Shown here in pieces: positions 8,524 through 17,886 of a DNA stretch of 36,453 nt. Source of the DNA: Helicobacter salomonis (GTDB lineage: Bacteria; Campylobacterota; Campylobacteria; Campylobacterales; Helicobacteraceae). The position numbers were made by a program, and so were the translations under genes. A model generated the notes under the pieces. It did not search any database and was not told where the DNA came from. It saw nothing but the letters and a program-made list of their open reading frames with translations. Location of the stretch: contig NZ_JAERIS010000014.1 in assembly GCF_017979425.1 (NCBI RefSeq), positions 1 to 36,453 of the forward strand, written 5' to 3'. Numbering within the stretch: the first letter of the stretch is position 1; the number at the start of each line of letters is the position of its first letter.

Positions 8524-10221
8524 ATGTCTTTAAATCTACGCTGGAAAATCATACTTATTGTCCTTGGGTCTTTGTGCACATTAGGACTGGCAACGGCTTT
8601 TTTAAGCAACTATATGGAACGAGCAAGCTTTAAAAAGACTTTGGGGGCCTTTAATTCCAATGCGCTGGTAAAGCGTGAATCGGGCATTAAATACAATGTT
8701 TTTATTGCCACTTCTGGTTTGGCAGAGTATTTTAAACACAATTCTAGGGAAGTGGCCCTACACATGAGTGCTACCTACTTTAACAAGATCAACGCAGCTA
8801 AAGGACGGCTTTACATTGTCGCGCTGGAAAAAGATGGCACTCTTATTACTGATAGCATGCACCCAAAGTTAATAGGCAAAAAGGTGTTGGACTTCAAGGG
8901 CGTACGGGGAGATTATTATTTCAAAGAATTTACAGAACGCGCCTTGCGCGATCCTAAAGGTGGATTTTACCGCTGTCATCTTAAACGCCCCGCCCCTGAA
9001 ATCAAGACAGAGGATTGTGTGAGCTATGCCTACCACGACCCAATAAGCGATTTGATCGTAGTGGCCGTGAGCTATGTGAGTGCTATCTACAAGACAATGG
9101 AAAAGGCAGAAGAGCAAGCCTATATTTTAGCCGATCATAATTTTCGCAATCTCTTATACTCTACTCTAGCGATCACACTGGGAATTATTCTCATTGCCTT
9201 TGTCCTCAATCATTTTTGGATTGTCAAACGCCTAGAAACATTAGTGGGAGTGGTGCGCAATTTTGCTAGCAGTCAAAAGGATCTCACCGCACGCATCCAC
9301 ATCAAAGGACGCGCCCAAGATGAAATTAGCTTGGCTGCTAACCACATCAACAGCTTTTTAGAGCATGTTTGTGCGTTCAATAATGAGATCAAACACTGCA
9401 GTAACCAAAGTCGTGAATCTGCTTTATACCTGGAAAATGCCATGTTACACACTACAGAGGCAATCCAACAAACCGCCCGAGTCATTACCCAAGTCAGGGA
9501 TGAGGGTGTTCAACTTTCCTCTAATTTAGCAGAGATGAATGGCGATGTTGAAGGCGTGGCAGGCGAATTAGGTAAGGCTTTGAACCTACTTGAGCAGAGC
9601 AAGGCGAGTGTAACCACGCTGTGTAATGCTATCGTGGAGGATGTTGCCAATGAGAGAGCTCTGATTACCCAAATTGAAGCCCTGAGCCAGAACACCAATA
9701 GTGCTAAAGATATTTTGGAAAGCATCGATAAGATCGCCAAGCAGACCAATTTATTAGCGCTGAATGCTGCCATTGAAGCTGCTAGAGCAGGTGAGCATGG
9801 GAGGGGTTTTGCCGTCGTGGCTGATGAGGTGAGCAATCTAGCAGCACGCACACAACACGCCTTAATAGAGGTAAACACGACCCTCTCTACCATCATACAA
9901 AATGTCGATGATGTGAGTCAGAAAATGAGCCAACAGGCTGCGCGCATTGAAAAAGCCAATGTGTTGAGCAACTCGGTCCAAGAAACTTCCACGCAAACAA
10001 CAGAGTATCTGGAGCAACTCATTGAGCGCATTAAAGGGGTGAATATCCGCTTTGTTCATTTGGTCCAGGATACTCAGACTATTATTAACGAAGTGATTTC
10101 TGTGCAATCCTCGGCCAGTAAAACCTTGGAGAATGCAGAAAGCATGCAGGCCATCATGCAAGAGTCTAAAGAGCTAGCCCAGCAGATCGCGCATAAAACC
10201 AATGACTACAAGACCATGTGA
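8524..10221 (+). CDS. Methyl-accepting chemotaxis protein with one periplasmic Cache domain
   Basis: The 565-residue receptor has TM1 (about 8-28), a periplasmic sensor (29-205), TM2 (about 209-229), a HAMP-like linker (230-285) and a cytoplasmic coiled-coil signalling domain. The highly conserved hairpin tip [20 protein letters not shown] followed by FAVVADEV lies at about 408-436. The sensor has the single-Cache pattern ([14 protein letters not shown], then GKKVLDFKG and YYFKEF). Length and plan resemble H. pylori TlpB, but the sensor sequence does not let me name a ligand. It would bind CheW/CheA and steer the flagella. An excellent AAAGGAGGA precedes the ATG. It seems to be transcribed alone and faces the degraded minus-strand locus 10 bases downstream. 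Confidence 0.93.
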   Translation: MSLNLRWKIILIVLGSLCTLGLATAFLSNYMERASFKKTLGAFNSNALVKRESGIKYNVFIATSGLAEYFKHNSREVALHMSATYFNKINAAKGRLYIVALEKDGTLITDSMHPKLIGKKVLDFKGVRGDYYFKEFTERALRDPKGGFYRCHLKRPAPEIKTEDCVSYAYHDPISDLIVVAVSYVSAIYKTMEKAEEQAYILADHNFRNLLYSTLAITLGIILIAFVLNHFWIVKRLETLVGVVRNFASSQKDLTARIHIKGRAQDEISLAANHINSFLEHVCAFNNEIKHCSNQSRESALYLENAMLHTTEAIQQTARVITQVRDEGVQLSSNLAEMNGDVEGVAGELGKALNLLEQSKASVTTLCNAIVEDVANERALITQIEALSQNTNSAKDILESIDKIAKQTNLLALNAAIEAARAGEHGRGFAVVADEVSNLAARTQHALIEVNTTLSTIIQNVDDVSQKMSQQAARIEKANVLSNSVQETSTQTTEYLEQLIERIKGVNIRFVHLVQDTQTIINEVISVQSSASKTLENAESMQAIMQESKELAQQIAHKTNDYKTM

Positions 10222-10231
10222 ACCCCGCTAT

Positions 10232-10813
10232 TCACGACAATACCAAGACATCTTGTGAGAAACTTTTTAAAATCCTTTGACCAAGAATATTGGAGATAGA
10301 CACAAGTGCATTATGCATGACAATAGGGATGAGGGAGTCTTTGTACATATCACACCCTAGTTCTTTTAAAACTTCTAAGATATTCTTGAGTGTTAAAAAA
10401 TCCTCAACACGAGGAGCTTCTAGATAGCGTTGGTATGGCATGTTCGAGCCAAAGGGAATTGCCACATCCAACACAAAAGAGCGATCGGATTTGACTAGTA
10501 TTTTGATGCCAAAATACAGCTTAAGACCAAAAACGTATTCGCAATTGGTAACATGCTTTCTAATGTACTCTGCATTAGGCAACACAATGCTTTCTGGCAA
10601 CATTTTGTGCTACAGGGCTCGTAAGTGTTCTACAACATCGCCGCTTTTTTCCAAACTAATCCAATTAGCATAAAGTTTATCTTTTGATCCAATCAAGTTT
10701 TCATTGAGTATGTTGTTGGGGGCATTGTGTACTACTTACGCATCTCTCAAAAACACAGACTTTGTGGTATCCCAAAGAATTCTGACGAGTCCAAGAACTG
10801 CTATGCGTCTTCA
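10232..10813 (-). pseudogene. Degraded reading frame, possible restriction-modification relic
   Basis: An open stretch of 123 residues (10232-10603) starts at an ATG, but the same frame continues upstream as protein-like sequence interrupted only by TAG at 10610-10612 and TAA at 10736-10738, up to a TGA at 10811. The intervening segments read, for example, LNENLIGSKDKLYANWISLE and GDVVEHLRAL. In a neighbouring frame, 10759-10800 encodes SSEFFGIPQS, which resembles the FGxPQxRxR region of cytosine-5 DNA methyltransferases. This suggests a gene or gene pair broken by at least two stops and a frameshift. I do not recognise the 123-residue part. It holds VLDVAIPFG and many Leu/Ile, with no signal peptide or membrane helix. 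The function call is weak; decay is better supported. Confidence 0.55.
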
Positions 10814-10882
10814 AGAAGGTCCATTGATTGGCTTTAAGAGGCTTTTTAGCCCCTCTGCTCTAGCATGTGGCAAAGGACGAAC

Positions 10883-13800
10883 ATGGAAAATTTCACCCAT
10901 TTACATTTGCATACCGAATACTCTCTATTAGATGGGGCGAACAAGATCAAAATCTTGGCCCAGCGCATTAAAGAGTTAGGGATGACCAGTGTGAGCATGA
11001 GCGACCATGGCAATATGTTTGGAGCTATTGATTTTTACACCTGCATGAAAAAAGAGGGGATCAAGCCCATCATTGGGATTGAAACCTACTTACATAACGC
11101 CGAAAATTTAGAGGATAAACAATCCCGCCAACGCTTCCATTTGTGTCTTTATGCCAAAGATCAAGAAGGCTATGCCAACCTAATGTATCTAAGCTCTCAA
11201 GCCTTCCTCAAGGGTTTTTACTATTTTCCTCGTATCAATAAAAAGCTGCTCAAAGAACGCGCTAAGGGCTTGATCTGCTCGAGTGCATGCTTGCAAGGCG
11301 AAATTAATTGGCATCTCAACCTCAACAACCCCAAAAACAAACAGTATGGCGCAAAGGGCTATGAAGAGGCCAAGCGCATCGCCTGTGAATACCAAGACAT
11401 CTTTGGGGACGACTTCTACATGGAAATTATGCGCCATGGTATTGCCGATCAACTCTACATTGACGAGCAACTCATTAAGCTCTCTTTAGAGACCGGTATT
11501 AAGCTCATTGCCACTAATGACACCCACTACACCAAGCAGGAGGACGCGCGCGCCCAAGAAGTCGCCATGTGTGTGGCAATGAATAAAACTTTTGGGGATA
11601 AGGACCGCTTAAAACATTCCGTGCACGAGTTTTACATCAAATCTCCCGCGCAGATGGCACAACTTTTTGCAGATATCCCTGAAGCCCTAGAGCACACCCA
11701 AGAGATCGCACGCAAATGCCAGCTAGAATTAGATTTAAAAAGCGACACCAACCCACCCACTCCCCCGCGCTTTAAATTCACCAAAGAGTACGCCACCAAC
11801 GAGGGGCTAGACCTTGAAGAAGACGCACTCTACTTTGCCTACAAAGCTAGAGAGGGCTTGAAAAAACGCCTAGAGATCATCGATCTTAATCAACACGCTA
11901 CTTATCAAGAACGCCTAGAATATGAGATCAAAACCATCGTGGACATGAAATTTGCCGGCTACATGCTCATCGTGTGGGATTTTATCCGCCATGCTAGAGA
12001 GAGTGGTATACCGGTAGGTCCGGGGCGAGGCAGTGCAGCCGGGAGTCTTGTGGCGTTTTGTTTGCAAATAACAGACATTGACCCGCTTAAATACGATCTC
12101 CTCTTTGAGCGTTTTTTAAACCCCGAGCGCGTGAGTATGCCCGATATTGATACGGATTTCTGCCAAAGACGGCGGGGCGAAATGCTCGACTACATGGTTT
12201 CTAAATATGGCAAATACAATGTCGCCCAAGTGATCACTTTCAATAAAATGCTGGCTAAGGGGGTGATTCGCGATGTGGCACGCGTGCTGGACATGCCCTA
12301 TAAAGAAGCCGACGAAATGGCTAAACTCATCCCCAATCGCTTAGGAATCACGCTCAGAGAGGCTTACGAGCTAGAGCCCAAGATCGCCCTATTGACTGAG
12401 AGCAACCCCACGGCTAAACAAGTTTGGGAATTCGCCCTAAGCTTGGAGAATTTGAATCGTTCCGCGGGCAAACACGCGGCCGCATTGGTGGTGGATAGTG
12501 AGCGCGAATTGTGGCATAAGACCCCGCTATATACCAGCGAGCGCACGGGGGGGATTGTTACCCAGTATTCCATGAAATACCTAGAAGCGGTGGACTTGAT
12601 CAAATTTGACTTCTTAGGACTTAAAACTTTGAGTGTGATTGATGACGCGCTTAAGCTCATTGAAAAATACGCCTATAAGAAGATCGACTTTTTGAGTGTG
12701 AACATGGACGACCCAGAGGTCTACAAAACTATGCAAGAGGGTAACACCATTGGGATATTCCAAATTGAATCGGGCATGTTTCAAACCTTGAATAAACGCC
12801 TGCGCCCCTCCTGCTTTGAAGATATTATTGCTATCATCGCTTTAGGGCGCCCCGGACCTATGGAGTCTGGGATGGTGGATGATTTTGTCAATCGCAAACA
12901 CGGATTAGAGCCCATCACCTATACCTTTGAGGCGTTAGAACCCATTTTGCGCCCCACTTATGGGACGATTGTCTATCAAGAGCAGGTGATGCAGATTGTG
13001 CAAACCATTGGGGGCTTTTCTTTGGGTGAGGCGGATTTAATCCGCCGTGCGATGGGGAAAAAGGACGCGCAAATCATGGCAGATAACCGCGCCAAATTCA
13101 TAGAGGGCGCGCGTAAAAGAGGCTATGAGGCAGACAAAGCGGGCGATCTCTTTGATTTGATCGTCAAGTTTGCTGGGTATGGCTTTAACAAATCCCACTC
13201 GGCAGCTTATGCCATGCTCACCTTCCAAACCGCCTATCTCAAGACCCACTACAAACACGAATTTATGGCAGCGATGATTAGCAGTGAATGCCGCCACATT
13301 GAGGAAGTTGCTCACTATGTGGAGGAGGCCAACTCGATGGGAATCAAAGTAGAACGCCCCCATGTGAATGTGTCCGATGTGCGCTTTAGGGTGCAAGAGG
13401 AGGGAGAAGAAAAACATATTGTCTTTGGCTTAGAGGCGATCAAGGGTGCGGGCGAAGGACCTTTGGGCACTTTGGTGGAAATCCGCGAAAAGCAAGGCGC
13501 ATTTAAAGATTTGCAAGACTTTATCAGCAAAATTGACTTTTCTAAGTTTAGCAAGCGTGTTTTAGAGCCCTTGATCAAATCCGGGAGTTTAGACAACTTG
13601 GGCTACAATCGGCGCACTATGTTAGAAAACTTAGATGCCATCTGTGAGGAGGGGCGCAGAAAGGATAAAACCAACGCCCAAATGCGTGCCGGACTCTTTG
13701 CGGACGCGCAGACAGAGCGCGCTAATCTCAATCTAAAACTCTATGAAGAATACGATGCCAACACTTTGTTAGATTTTGAATACGAATGCATGGGGATTTA

Positions 13801-14455
13801 CTTCTCAGGCCACCCCTTGAATGAATTTAAGGACCAGATCAAGCCCCTGAAAAATATCCTCAAGAGCACGGACATCAAGCGCGTGGAAATTGGTAGTGCT
13901 GTGGTGCTGGTGGGCAAGATTTTAGAGCTCAAGCGCAAATTGGGCAAGAAAAGCAAAAAGCCTTATGGCGAGGCGGTAATTGTGGATTTATCCGGGCGTT
14001 TTGAACTCATGCTCTTTGAGCGCCAGCTCAACGCGCTAGAACAATTAGACAGCGATTTACCCCTAGCCTTTAAGTGCAAGGTAGAGGAACAAGAGGAGGT
14101 CGCGCGCTTACGCCTCTTTGAGATCAAAACCCTAGAGCAGATCGCTACAGAGAAAATCGCCAAAGTGCGCTATAAAGCAGAAGCCCAGCCTAGCGACATC
14201 GAGCCTTTAGATTTGCAAGCTGATTTTAACAAGGCCGCCTCCTGCCTGCAAGGGCAACCCTTGTGCTTGGTGGTGGACACTAGCGTGCCTGCAGAGTTGT
14301 TCGCACATTTAAAAGAGGTGGCAAATGCCAATAAGGGCGAGCGCGCGCTCTGCGTGGTGTTTAAAGAAAAAGACAAGAAAATCACTATCAGCACCCCCCT
14401 AAAAGTGAGCGCGCAGATCAAAGAACAATTTAAAGATTATGAATGGATGGATTGA
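10883..14455 (+). CDS. dnaE: DNA polymerase III alpha subunit
   Basis: DnaE is the replicative polymerase of the chromosome. The 1190-residue protein starts with the PHP domain (HLHLHTEYSLLDGA near residue 6 and SDHGNMFG near 40). The polymerase palm has GPGRGSAAGS near 380 and the catalytic acidic motif PDIDTDF near 419. A fingers region containing GFNKSHSAAYA near 770 follows, and a C-terminal OB-fold/tau-binding part lies beyond about 980. I use the ATG at 10883, six codons inside the longest frame. AAAGGA precedes it and the protein then begins MENFTHLHLHTEYSLL, as in relatives. The stop shares one base with the rluB start. Promoter sequence must lie inside the upstream degraded locus. 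Confidence 0.97.
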   Translation: MENFTHLHLHTEYSLLDGANKIKILAQRIKELGMTSVSMSDHGNMFGAIDFYTCMKKEGIKPIIGIETYLHNAENLEDKQSRQRFHLCLYAKDQEGYANLMYLSSQAFLKGFYYFPRINKKLLKERAKGLICSSACLQGEINWHLNLNNPKNKQYGAKGYEEAKRIACEYQDIFGDDFYMEIMRHGIADQLYIDEQLIKLSLETGIKLIATNDTHYTKQEDARAQEVAMCVAMNKTFGDKDRLKHSVHEFYIKSPAQMAQLFADIPEALEHTQEIARKCQLELDLKSDTNPPTPPRFKFTKEYATNEGLDLEEDALYFAYKAREGLKKRLEIIDLNQHATYQERLEYEIKTIVDMKFAGYMLIVWDFIRHARESGIPVGPGRGSAAGSLVAFCLQITDIDPLKYDLLFERFLNPERVSMPDIDTDFCQRRRGEMLDYMVSKYGKYNVAQVITFNKMLAKGVIRDVARVLDMPYKEADEMAKLIPNRLGITLREAYELEPKIALLTESNPTAKQVWEFALSLENLNRSAGKHAAALVVDSERELWHKTPLYTSERTGGIVTQYSMKYLEAVDLIKFDFLGLKTLSVIDDALKLIEKYAYKKIDFLSVNMDDPEVYKTMQEGNTIGIFQIESGMFQTLNKRLRPSCFEDIIAIIALGRPGPMESGMVDDFVNRKHGLEPITYTFEALEPILRPTYGTIVYQEQVMQIVQTIGGFSLGEADLIRRAMGKKDAQIMADNRAKFIEGARKRGYEADKAGDLFDLIVKFAGYGFNKSHSAAYAMLTFQTAYLKTHYKHEFMAAMISSECRHIEEVAHYVEEANSMGIKVERPHVNVSDVRFRVQEEGEEKHIVFGLEAIKGAGEGPLGTLVEIREKQGAFKDLQDFISKIDFSKFSKRVLEPLIKSGSLDNLGYNRRTMLENLDAICEEGRRKDKTNAQMRAGLFADAQTERANLNLKLYEEYDANTLLDFEYECMGIYFSGHPLNEFKDQIKPLKNILKSTDIKRVEIGSAVVLVGKILELKRKLGKKSKKPYGEAVIVDLSGRFELMLFERQLNALEQLDSDLPLAFKCKVEEQEEVARLRLFEIKTLEQIATEKIAKVRYKAEAQPSDIEPLDLQADFNKAASCLQGQPLCLVVDTSVPAELFAHLKEVANANKGERALCVVFKEKDKKITISTPLKVSAQIKEQFKDYEWMD

Positions 14456-15207
14456 TGCGCCTCAATCAGTTTATCGCCCGTTATGCTCACTGCTCGCGCC
14501 GTCAGGCCGATACTCTCATAACAGAGGGTAAGGTGAAGATCAACCACCAAATTGCAGGCTTTACCACGCCCTTTAGCAAAGAAGATAAAATCTTTGTAGA
14601 GGGCAGGTTGCTTAAAATTCCCAAAGCTCCCCGTTATAGCGTGATCCTCTATCACAAACCTAAGGGGGAGTTGGTGGCGCGCAAGGATCATCGTGCTCGC
14701 CCAACCATCTTTGAGAGCTTAGATCGCAAATTCGCCCATTTTATCCCTGTGGGGCGTTTGGACTTTGCCTCTAGCGGGCTATTGCTCTTAAGCGATCATA
14801 GCGGGGTAGCGAGTGCGCTGATGCATAGTGCCTTAGAGCGGGTGTATTTGCTCAAAATTGCAGGACCCATCACCCCCCAGATTTTAGAGGGCATGCAAAG
14901 TGGAATCCACTCCCACAAGGGCGCACATCCTAAAAACACTAAGCAAAGCCTACAACTCCCTCCTTTCGCGCACTGCCATATCATCAAAAACCACCCGCAT
15001 TTTTCTAAGCTCAAAATCACCCTCACAGAGGGCAAGAATAGAGAATTACGCCGCTTCTTTGCCCATTTTGATCGCGCCGTGCTGGATTTACAACGGGTTT
15101 CCTATGGCTTTGCCCATCTCAACGCCCTCCCCGTGGGCAAAACGCGCTATCTAAACCCTAAAGAATACCAGCACCTACACGCCTTTCTCAAAGACACCAA
15201 ATTATAG
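14455..15207 (+). CDS. rluB: Ribosomal large-subunit pseudouridine synthase, RluB/RsuA family
   Basis: The 250-residue product carries an N-terminal S4 RNA-binding domain (about 1-60: RLNQFIARY, then SRRQADTLI). The catalytic domain has the family motif GRLDFASSGLLLL, whose Asp attacks the target uridine. Late RELRRFFAHF and NPKEY segments are also typical. It most likely modifies 23S rRNA (RluB/RluE type), although 16S targeting as in RsuA is possible. The ATG at 14455 overlaps the dnaE stop by one base; an in-frame ATG at 14443 lies inside dnaE and adds only four residues. Translation is coupled to dnaE. Confidence 0.9.
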   Translation: MRLNQFIARYAHCSRRQADTLITEGKVKINHQIAGFTTPFSKEDKIFVEGRLLKIPKAPRYSVILYHKPKGELVARKDHRARPTIFESLDRKFAHFIPVGRLDFASSGLLLLSDHSGVASALMHSALERVYLLKIAGPITPQILEGMQSGIHSHKGAHPKNTKQSLQLPPFAHCHIIKNHPHFSKLKITLTEGKNRELRRFFAHFDRAVLDLQRVSYGFAHLNALPVGKTRYLNPKEYQHLHAFLKDTKL

Positions 15208-15216
15208 GTCAAAGCA

Positions 15217-16293
15217 TTGTTAGATCAAATTCTACAAGGAGATTGCCTAGAACTCTTGCCCAGCTTGCCTGCTGAGAGTGTAGAACTCATCATCGCCGAT
15301 CCGCCCTATTTTATGCAGACACAGGGGGAGTTGTTGCGTGATAATGGAGAAGTCTTTATGGGTGTGCGTGCAGCATGGGATCAATTTGAGAGTCTGCAGG
15401 CTTACGATTCTTTTTGTTTGGCGTGGTTAAGCGAGTGTAGACGCGTGTTAAAAGCACATGGGAGTATCTGGGTGATGGGCTCGTTTCAAAATATCTACCG
15501 CTTGGGCTATTTAATGCAGAATTTGGGTTTTTGGATTCTCAATGATATTATCTGGGCTAAACCCAATCCCGTGCCCAATTTTAGAGGTAGTCGCTTTTGC
15601 AACGCCCATGAGAGCTTGCTTTGGTGTGCTAAAGATAAGAGTGCACGCTACACCTTTAATTATAAAACCATGAAAGCCCTCAATCACAACAAGCAAGAGC
15701 GCAGTGTATGGCATATAGGCATTTGCATGGGGGCAGAACGCCTAAAGGGAGCGAATGGAAAAAAACTCCACCCCACTCAAAAACCCCAAGCCCTCTTAGA
15801 AAAGATCATTCTCTCTAGCAGTAGGCCCGGGGATTTGATTTTAGACCCCTTTTTTGGCACGGGCACTACAGGGGCGATTGCTAAGAAATTCAAACGACAC
15901 TTTTTAGGCATTGAGCAAGACCCTCTCTTTGTGCAAGAAGCCACCAAGCGCATTGCTGATATCACCCCCGTGAGCAATACCCTCACACAGGGCGCGCTAG
16001 AAGTCAAACCCCCCAAAGTAAGCTTAAAGCAACTCTGTGCAGCGGGCTTTTTGCAGGACAGACAGAAATTCTATGACAAAGATCAAAATTATATCTGTTA
16101 CTTGCTAGAGGATCGTCTGCATGACGATCAGGAACATCTAAGTATCCACCAAATGGCGGCTAAACACCTACACAAAAAAAATCACAATGGCTGGGCTTAC
16201 TTTTATGTCTTTTGGAAAGAAGAATTTGTGAGTGTGGATTTGCTACGCTACGCCTACGCCCAGCGTCCTTATCCTCCCATTCTCAAAATTTAA
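15217..16293 (+). CDS. DNA adenine-N6 methyltransferase, HinfI/CcrM type (predicted GANTC), no adjacent nuclease
   Basis: This beta-class methyltransferase (358 residues) has motif IV DPPY near residue 29 and, later, the AdoMet-binding motif I DPFFGTGTTGA near 211. Between them, FNYKTMKALN, SVWHIGIC and LHPTQKP closely follow M.HinfI and Caulobacter CcrM as I recall them, so the likely target is GANTC. The last 85 residues resemble the extra C-terminal domain (RAMA) of those enzymes, with NHNGWAYFYV. The start is a TTG at 15217, 9 bases after rluB; no ATG is available before motif IV. No restriction gene is next to it, so it may be a solitary, possibly regulatory methylase. An A8 run at 16174-16181 lies within the C-terminal domain. 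Confidence 0.9.
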   Translation: MLDQILQGDCLELLPSLPAESVELIIADPPYFMQTQGELLRDNGEVFMGVRAAWDQFESLQAYDSFCLAWLSECRRVLKAHGSIWVMGSFQNIYRLGYLMQNLGFWILNDIIWAKPNPVPNFRGSRFCNAHESLLWCAKDKSARYTFNYKTMKALNHNKQERSVWHIGICMGAERLKGANGKKLHPTQKPQALLEKIILSSSRPGDLILDPFFGTGTTGAIAKKFKRHFLGIEQDPLFVQEATKRIADITPVSNTLTQGALEVKPPKVSLKQLCAAGFLQDRQKFYDKDQNYICYLLEDRLHDDQEHLSIHQMAAKHLHKKNHNGWAYFYVFWKEEFVSVDLLRYAYAQRPYPPILKI

Positions 16294-16348
16294 ATAAAAT
16301 GTTAATTCCTATGGCTTAAACTAAGAAAATTAGCATAAGGATTTTAAA

Positions 16349-17884
16349 ATGCCACAAAAGAGTTTTAGGTTCAGCGTGCCATGGGTGGGTTTTTGGGGAG
16401 GCTTCATTTTAGCTCTAGGGGTGTATTTTGCCCTCCATGCCCATTTAGATGTGATCAAGCACACCATCACCAAGCCCGGACTTAAATTAGATTCTCTACC
16501 CATCGTAGCCGCTGTGGCAATCTTGATGGGGACTTGGTGGATGAGCGAGGCGATCGCTTTGGTGGCTACTGCCCTGCTACCCCTCGTGCTCTTTAGCGCG
16601 TTGGGCGTGGCTAGTTTTAAAGAAGTGGGCGCGTCCTATGGGAGTCCTATCATCTTCTTGTTTATGGGGGGTTTTGTGCTGGCAATGGCGATGCAACGCT
16701 GGAATCTACATAGCCGTATCGCGCTAAGAATTATTCTTTTAGTGGGCACGAGCCCTAGAGCGTTGGTAGCCGGTTTTATGTTGGCGACTGCCTTTTTATC
16801 TATGTGGGTTTCTAACACGGCAACCGCAGTGATGATGATGCCTGTGGGCTTGAGTGTGTTAACCCTCGTAGCAAAATTACTCCAAAAACAGGATTGTAAA
16901 ACTGATTCCTCTTACCAATCCGCTCCCATTTATCGCACCAATTTCAGTATCTGCTTGATGTTGGGCATCGCTTATAGTGCCTCTATTGGATCGCTAGCCA
17001 CCCTCATAGGCACGCCCCCTAACGCCCTGTTGGCTGGTTATATGCAAGACGCCTTTGGGTTTAAAATTGGCTTTGGGCAGTGGATGATCTTGGGCGTGCC
17101 CATCGCTTTACTCATGCTCATGGGGGCGTGGTTTTTACTCACCTTTGTCATCTTCCCTATCAAGATCAAAGAAATCCCCGGAGGTAGGGAGGTGATCGTT
17201 CAAGAATTGCACAAATTAGGACCGATGAGCGCAGGAGAACTCTGGGTTGCCACTTTATTCGTGCTCGCTTCTTTGAGCTGGGTTTTTTTAGGCAGTATTT
17301 TACACTCTATGGGAATTAAGATCGCCAATTTAGACTCCATCATTGCCATGGGGGTCGCCATCGCGCTTTTTATCATCCCCGCACAAAAAACCCGTCTCAT
17401 CGATTGGGATACGATGAAAAAACTCCCCTGGGATGTGCTCTTGCTCTTTGGGGGTGGGCTGGCTTTAAGCGCGCAATTTAGCAAGAGCGGGTTATCTCTG
17501 TGGATTGGACATCAAGTGGCGCACTTGTCCCATTTACCCTTATTACTCTTAATGGTCTTGGTGGTAGCCTTAGTGATTTTCTTAACCGAAATCACCTCCA
17601 ACACCGCCACGGCTGCGGCCTTTTTGCCCGTGATTGGGGGGGTGGCTTTGGGGCTGGGTTATGAGCACTCCCAAGTCCTCTTTTTTACCATCCCTGTAGC
17701 TTTAGCAGCCACCTGCGCTTTTATGTTGCCTGTGGCAACCCCACCCAATGCGATCGCTTATGGTTCGGGTTATGTCAAAATGCAAGATATGATCAAAGCT
17801 GGGCTATGGCTCAACATCTTAGGGATTGTGCTCATTAGCCTCATCACCTACATTTTAGTGGGCAAAATCTTTGTTGGGAGTTAG
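16349..17884 (+). CDS. Divalent anion:sodium symporter (DASS family, dicarboxylate/citrate type)
   Basis: The 511-residue inner-membrane protein has 11-13 hydrophobic helices and both SNT signatures of the DASS family that bind sodium and the carboxylate: SNTATAVMMMPV (about residues 152-163) and TSNTATAAAFLPV (about 416-428). The paired segments LIGTPPNALLAG and ATPPNAIAYGSG support this. The substrate is most likely succinate, fumarate, malate or a related di- or tricarboxylate; sulfate is less likely. An AAGGATTTT site precedes the ATG. It starts the run with cdsA and dxr, as in H. pylori HP0214-HP0216 (recalled). A G7 run at 17636-17642 sits in the coding sequence, in frame here. Confidence 0.9.
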   Translation: MPQKSFRFSVPWVGFWGGFILALGVYFALHAHLDVIKHTITKPGLKLDSLPIVAAVAILMGTWWMSEAIALVATALLPLVLFSALGVASFKEVGASYGSPIIFLFMGGFVLAMAMQRWNLHSRIALRIILLVGTSPRALVAGFMLATAFLSMWVSNTATAVMMMPVGLSVLTLVAKLLQKQDCKTDSSYQSAPIYRTNFSICLMLGIAYSASIGSLATLIGTPPNALLAGYMQDAFGFKIGFGQWMILGVPIALLMLMGAWFLLTFVIFPIKIKEIPGGREVIVQELHKLGPMSAGELWVATLFVLASLSWVFLGSILHSMGIKIANLDSIIAMGVAIALFIIPAQKTRLIDWDTMKKLPWDVLLLFGGGLALSAQFSKSGLSLWIGHQVAHLSHLPLLLLMVLVVALVIFLTEITSNTATAAAFLPVIGGVALGLGYEHSQVLFFTIPVALAATCAFMLPVATPPNAIAYGSGYVKMQDMIKAGLWLNILGIVLISLITYILVGKIFVGS

Positions 17885-17886
17885 GT

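Noticed and set aside
10704-10931. Small plus-strand frame across the dnaE start
   Set aside because: It overlaps dnaE in another frame, has no ribosome binding site, and the minus-strand reading of the same bases is more protein-like.
17636-17642. G7 run in the DASS transporter as a phase-variation switch
   Set aside because: Seven is short for a switch, the run is in frame, and it encodes the Gly residues expected after the second SNT motif.
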